From the NCBI GenBank assembly GCA_021325115.1, contig JAJPHU010000221.1:1-34425 (forward strand): a stretch of 34,425 nt of DNA, in the 5' to 3' direction. The notes under the pieces were generated by a model. It saw only the letters and a program-made list of their open reading frames with translations. It had not been told where the DNA came from and ran no database searches. Positions 32,430-34,425 of this stretch are shown here, piece by piece. This DNA is from Planctomycetota bacterium. Its GTDB lineage: Bacteria; Planctomycetota; Planctomycetia; Gemmatales; Gemmataceae. The translations under genes were made by a program, and so were the position numbers. Within the stretch, counting starts at the first letter, position 1; each line of letters starts with the position of its first letter.

Positions 32430-32523
32430 ATACAAGATCCCGAGAGTTGCTGTCTCTTCTTCTCCCTCCGTGTGGGAGGAAGAAGAAAGGCGGCGAGGAA
32501 ACAGAAACAGCGGGAACCTGTAT
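32430..32523. repeat. Palindromic element (ATACAAGATCCCG family, copy 2)
   Basis: It begins ATACAAGATCCCG and ends CGGGAACCTGTAT, with TTGCTGTCTC/AAACAGAAACAGC flanks like copy 1 at 27767-27895. The centre forms a stem CTTCTTCTCCC/GGGAGGAAGAAG with one bulge. Like copy 1 it sits just beyond the 3' end of a minus-strand gene and between convergent genes. Confidence 0.75.
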
Positions 32524-32540
32524 CAGAGAGTCTCGGCGAA

Positions 32541-34181
32541 TCAACGCGAAACACAACGCGTCTCTCTCGACTTCGGATCGAATGAAACGGCGCTGACGCG
32601 GGCATGCGGACCGATAGCGACGGTGTAGCCGATCTTCTTCCATTGGTCGAGCTGTTCCCTTGGCCAGCGTCCTTCGACGAGGAGGTGCAAATCGCCCTCC
32701 GTGTGCAGGCGCGGCGCGGCGACAGCTTCCTCCAGAGAAAGGCCGCGGCCGACGTAGCCAAGCAGCACTTCGAGCACGGCGTTGGGGATCTTTCGGCCGC
32801 CCGCTCCGCCCAGCGCTGCCACAGGGGTGCCGTTGCGCAAAACGATGGTCGGGCACATATTGTGCAAAGGCCGTTTGCCTGGGCCAACCGAATTGGGATG
32901 CCCGGGCCGCGGCTCAAAACGAGACATACCATGTCCCAAAATCAGCCCCAAACCCGGCACCGTTACACGCGCCCCGAAATGGCTGCCGTGTGTCAGCGTC
33001 AGGGCAATCAGGTTGCCCTGCGCATCGGCGGCACTAAGATGAATCGTCCCGCCCGCCGAGCCACGCTTGACCGTAGTGCGGACAGGGCTTCCTTTTTCCA
33101 ACGCTTCGCGCACCTGTGTGGCCAGGCGCCGGGCGTATTCGGATGATAATAGCTTATCGAGAGGGATTTTCTCTTTTTCAGGATCGCCGAGACAACGTAA
33201 GCGGTCCTCCCAGACCAGGCGCAGAGCTTCGAGGAGCATCCGGCTGCTTTTCGCCGTGCCCGCTGTCTCCTTGTCCCAGCCCAACTCCTTAAGAATGCCC
33301 AGCGCCTCCAGCGCGGTTGCGCCGCCGGCCGTGAGGGGAGCCGTGTAAATGGAGCAGTCATGCCAGGCGAATGTGAGCGGTCTGACTTCCCGGGCGTGAT
33401 AAGCGGCCAAATCCTCCGCTGTCACCAGGCCGCCGTTTTTCTGGAAAGTAGCGGCGATCCGCCGGGCGATATCACCGCGATAGAAAGCCTCGACCGAATT
33501 GTCGTCGGCGAGCGTTTGAAGCATCCGGGCCAGCTCGGCGTTGCGAAAGGTGCTGCCGACCTTGGGCGGCTCGCCGTCGCGCAGCAACAAGCGCGCAGTA
33601 GCAGGATCTTTGGCCAATTGCGCACGCCCGGTACGGATGCTGTCGGCAAGAGCCTGACTAACGGGAAAGCCGTCGCGCGCGCGCTGCAGGGCTGGCTGCA
33701 CCGCCTGACGAAAAGAATAGGTGCCGTGCTTGTCAAGGGCCAGTTGCAGACCGGCGAGCGTGCCGGGGACGCCGGCCGCCAGCCAGCCGTAGGTATTGGC
33801 CTGCCCCTTGACCTTGCCGTCGGCATCGACAGAAAAGAGATCAGCGCGGGCAGCCTGGGGAGCGGCGGTATTGAAATCGATGGCCGTCACCTGCTTGCCG
33901 CCGGCGCGTGCGATGACGAGATGGCCGCCGTAGCCGCCAGGACCGCACTGATACGGCGCGATCACGCCGGCAACCAGTGCTGCCGTCACGGCCGCATCCA
34001 CCGCATTGCCTCCCGCCGCTAGCACTTCCTCCCCGACCCGCGCCGCTTCCGGCTGGCCCACGACACAGCCCCGGGTTTTGTTTTCTTCTCCGGCGCCGTG
34101 CGCGACATCGACGAATAGAGTCCCCAACCAGACGCTGCCGGCGATCGCCAATACTTCCCGCCGCTGATAATGTTGTTCCAT
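32541..34181 (-). CDS. ggt: Gamma-glutamyltranspeptidase family protein, secreted
   Basis: Product of 546 residues. The ATG at 34181 has AGGGAG about 8 nt upstream; an ATG at 34244 adds residues without a better site. The N-terminus (YQRREVLAIAGSVWLGTLF) is a signal sequence with an RR pair, possibly Tat-type. The large-subunit pattern AARVGEEVLAAGGNAVDAAV and PYQCGPGGYGGHLV is typical. The autocatalytic nucleophile is Thr379 in SAGGTIHLSAAD, leaving a small subunit of 168 residues with VGPGKRPLHNMCPTIVLRNG and GGAGGRKIPNAVLEVLLGY; the usual GSPGG is GGAGG here. The enzyme cleaves gamma-glutamyl bonds, such as those of glutathione, in the periplasm; some relatives act as cephalosporin acylases or hydrolases of other amides, so the substrate is not certain. 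Confidence 0.93.
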   Translation of the reverse strand: MEQHYQRREVLAIAGSVWLGTLFVDVAHGAGEENKTRGCVVGQPEAARVGEEVLAAGGNAVDAAVTAALVAGVIAPYQCGPGGYGGHLVIARAGGKQVTAIDFNTAAPQAARADLFSVDADGKVKGQANTYGWLAAGVPGTLAGLQLALDKHGTYSFRQAVQPALQRARDGFPVSQALADSIRTGRAQLAKDPATARLLLRDGEPPKVGSTFRNAELARMLQTLADDNSVEAFYRGDIARRIAATFQKNGGLVTAEDLAAYHAREVRPLTFAWHDCSIYTAPLTAGGATALEALGILKELGWDKETAGTAKSSRMLLEALRLVWEDRLRCLGDPEKEKIPLDKLLSSEYARRLATQVREALEKGSPVRTTVKRGSAGGTIHLSAADAQGNLIALTLTHGSHFGARVTVPGLGLILGHGMSRFEPRPGHPNSVGPGKRPLHNMCPTIVLRNGTPVAALGGAGGRKIPNAVLEVLLGYVGRGLSLEEAVAAPRLHTEGDLHLLVEGRWPREQLDQWKKIGYTVAIGPHARVSAVSFDPKSRETRCVSR

Positions 34182-34308
34182 GATGTTCTCCCTTTCACGG
34201 GTGATGATGCCCCCCATGATCGGTGAGAATTCCAGCGTTGTCAATCAAATCTCTTGTCGATTGCACCCGCCCGTAGAACAAGCTGCCCGCTTGTATGCAT
34301 CCAACCGC

Positions 34309-34364
34309 ACGATCCGGAAGCATAAGAGGCGGAAGTTCTGCCGTCACCTACGCTTCCGGCTCGT
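34309..34364. repeat. GGAAGCGTAAGC palindromic repeat, degenerate copy 3
   Basis: Arms around CCGGAAGCATAAG (left) and CTACGCTTCCGG (right) are imperfect inverses and match copies 1 and 2 in the outer GGAAGC/GCTTCC part. It lies upstream of the minus-strand ggt gene. The stretch 34182-34308 holds no clear promoter, and nothing else is visible to the window end. Confidence 0.65.
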
Positions 34365-34425
34365 AGGACAAGGGGGTAGTGCCCGTGCCAAGGCTTAGGG
34401 CTAGCGGCCCTTTCCCTCCTTGTGG

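Overview
The window looks like a chromosomal segment of a planctomycete, most likely a Gemmata-type member (order Gemmatales). The basis is indirect: long secreted or membrane proteins of planctomycete character, moderately high GC, scattered short genes with long gaps, and several families of dispersed palindromic repeats. I see no rRNA, tRNA, CRISPR array, phage or transposase gene.

Layout. 0.2-4.1 kb: a membrane-anchored coiled-coil protein with a possible BRCT-like end, a secreted PD40 beta-propeller protein, and a secreted helical protein behind a consensus sigma-54 promoter. 4.3-8.5 kb: an SLC13/ArsB-like permease, an MFS transporter and an orphan sensor histidine kinase, all on +. 8.6-9.4 kb: two small proteins (a coiled coil and a membrane-anchored helix) behind a second sigma-54-type promoter. 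9.7-13.6 kb: a complete frdABCD operon (quinol:fumarate reductase, complex II type D) with a TPR-like gene close behind. 13.7-18.5 kb: a secreted BNR/sortilin-like propeller and a secreted alpha-toroid/HEAT protein. 18.5-21.2 kb (-): a membrane H+-pyrophosphatase. 21.5-24.9 kb: a 1131-residue membrane protein of unknown function. 24.9-27.7 kb: an SBP56/methanethiol-oxidase-like protein (-) divergent from a sialate O-acetylesterase-like SGNH hydrolase. 27.9-32.2 kb: a signalling island with a GAF-PAS protein (-, own sigma-54-type promoter), an ANTAR protein, a structured gap of about 600 nt, and a sigma-54 enhancer-binding protein. 32.5-34.2 kb (-): a gamma-glutamyltranspeptidase.

How the parts may work together. 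Three sites matching the sigma-54 -24/-12 consensus lie in intergenic DNA, each pointing at a gene. At two of them a strong hairpin begins at or within 2 nt of the predicted +1. The window also encodes a sigma-54 activator whose receiver domain has lost its phosphoacceptor Asp, next to an ANTAR protein with an equally degenerate receiver and a GAF-PAS protein without a kinase domain. I infer a local circuit: a GAF-PAS input, an ANTAR protein that could act on the structured leader of the activator gene, and the activator driving sigma-54 promoters of envelope-type genes. The promoters and domains are visible; the wiring is a hypothesis.

The second theme is repeats. At least five families of palindromic elements occur between genes. 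One lies between frdC and frdD. One supplies the signal-peptide core of the BNR protein. One is read in frame inside the 1131-residue membrane protein.
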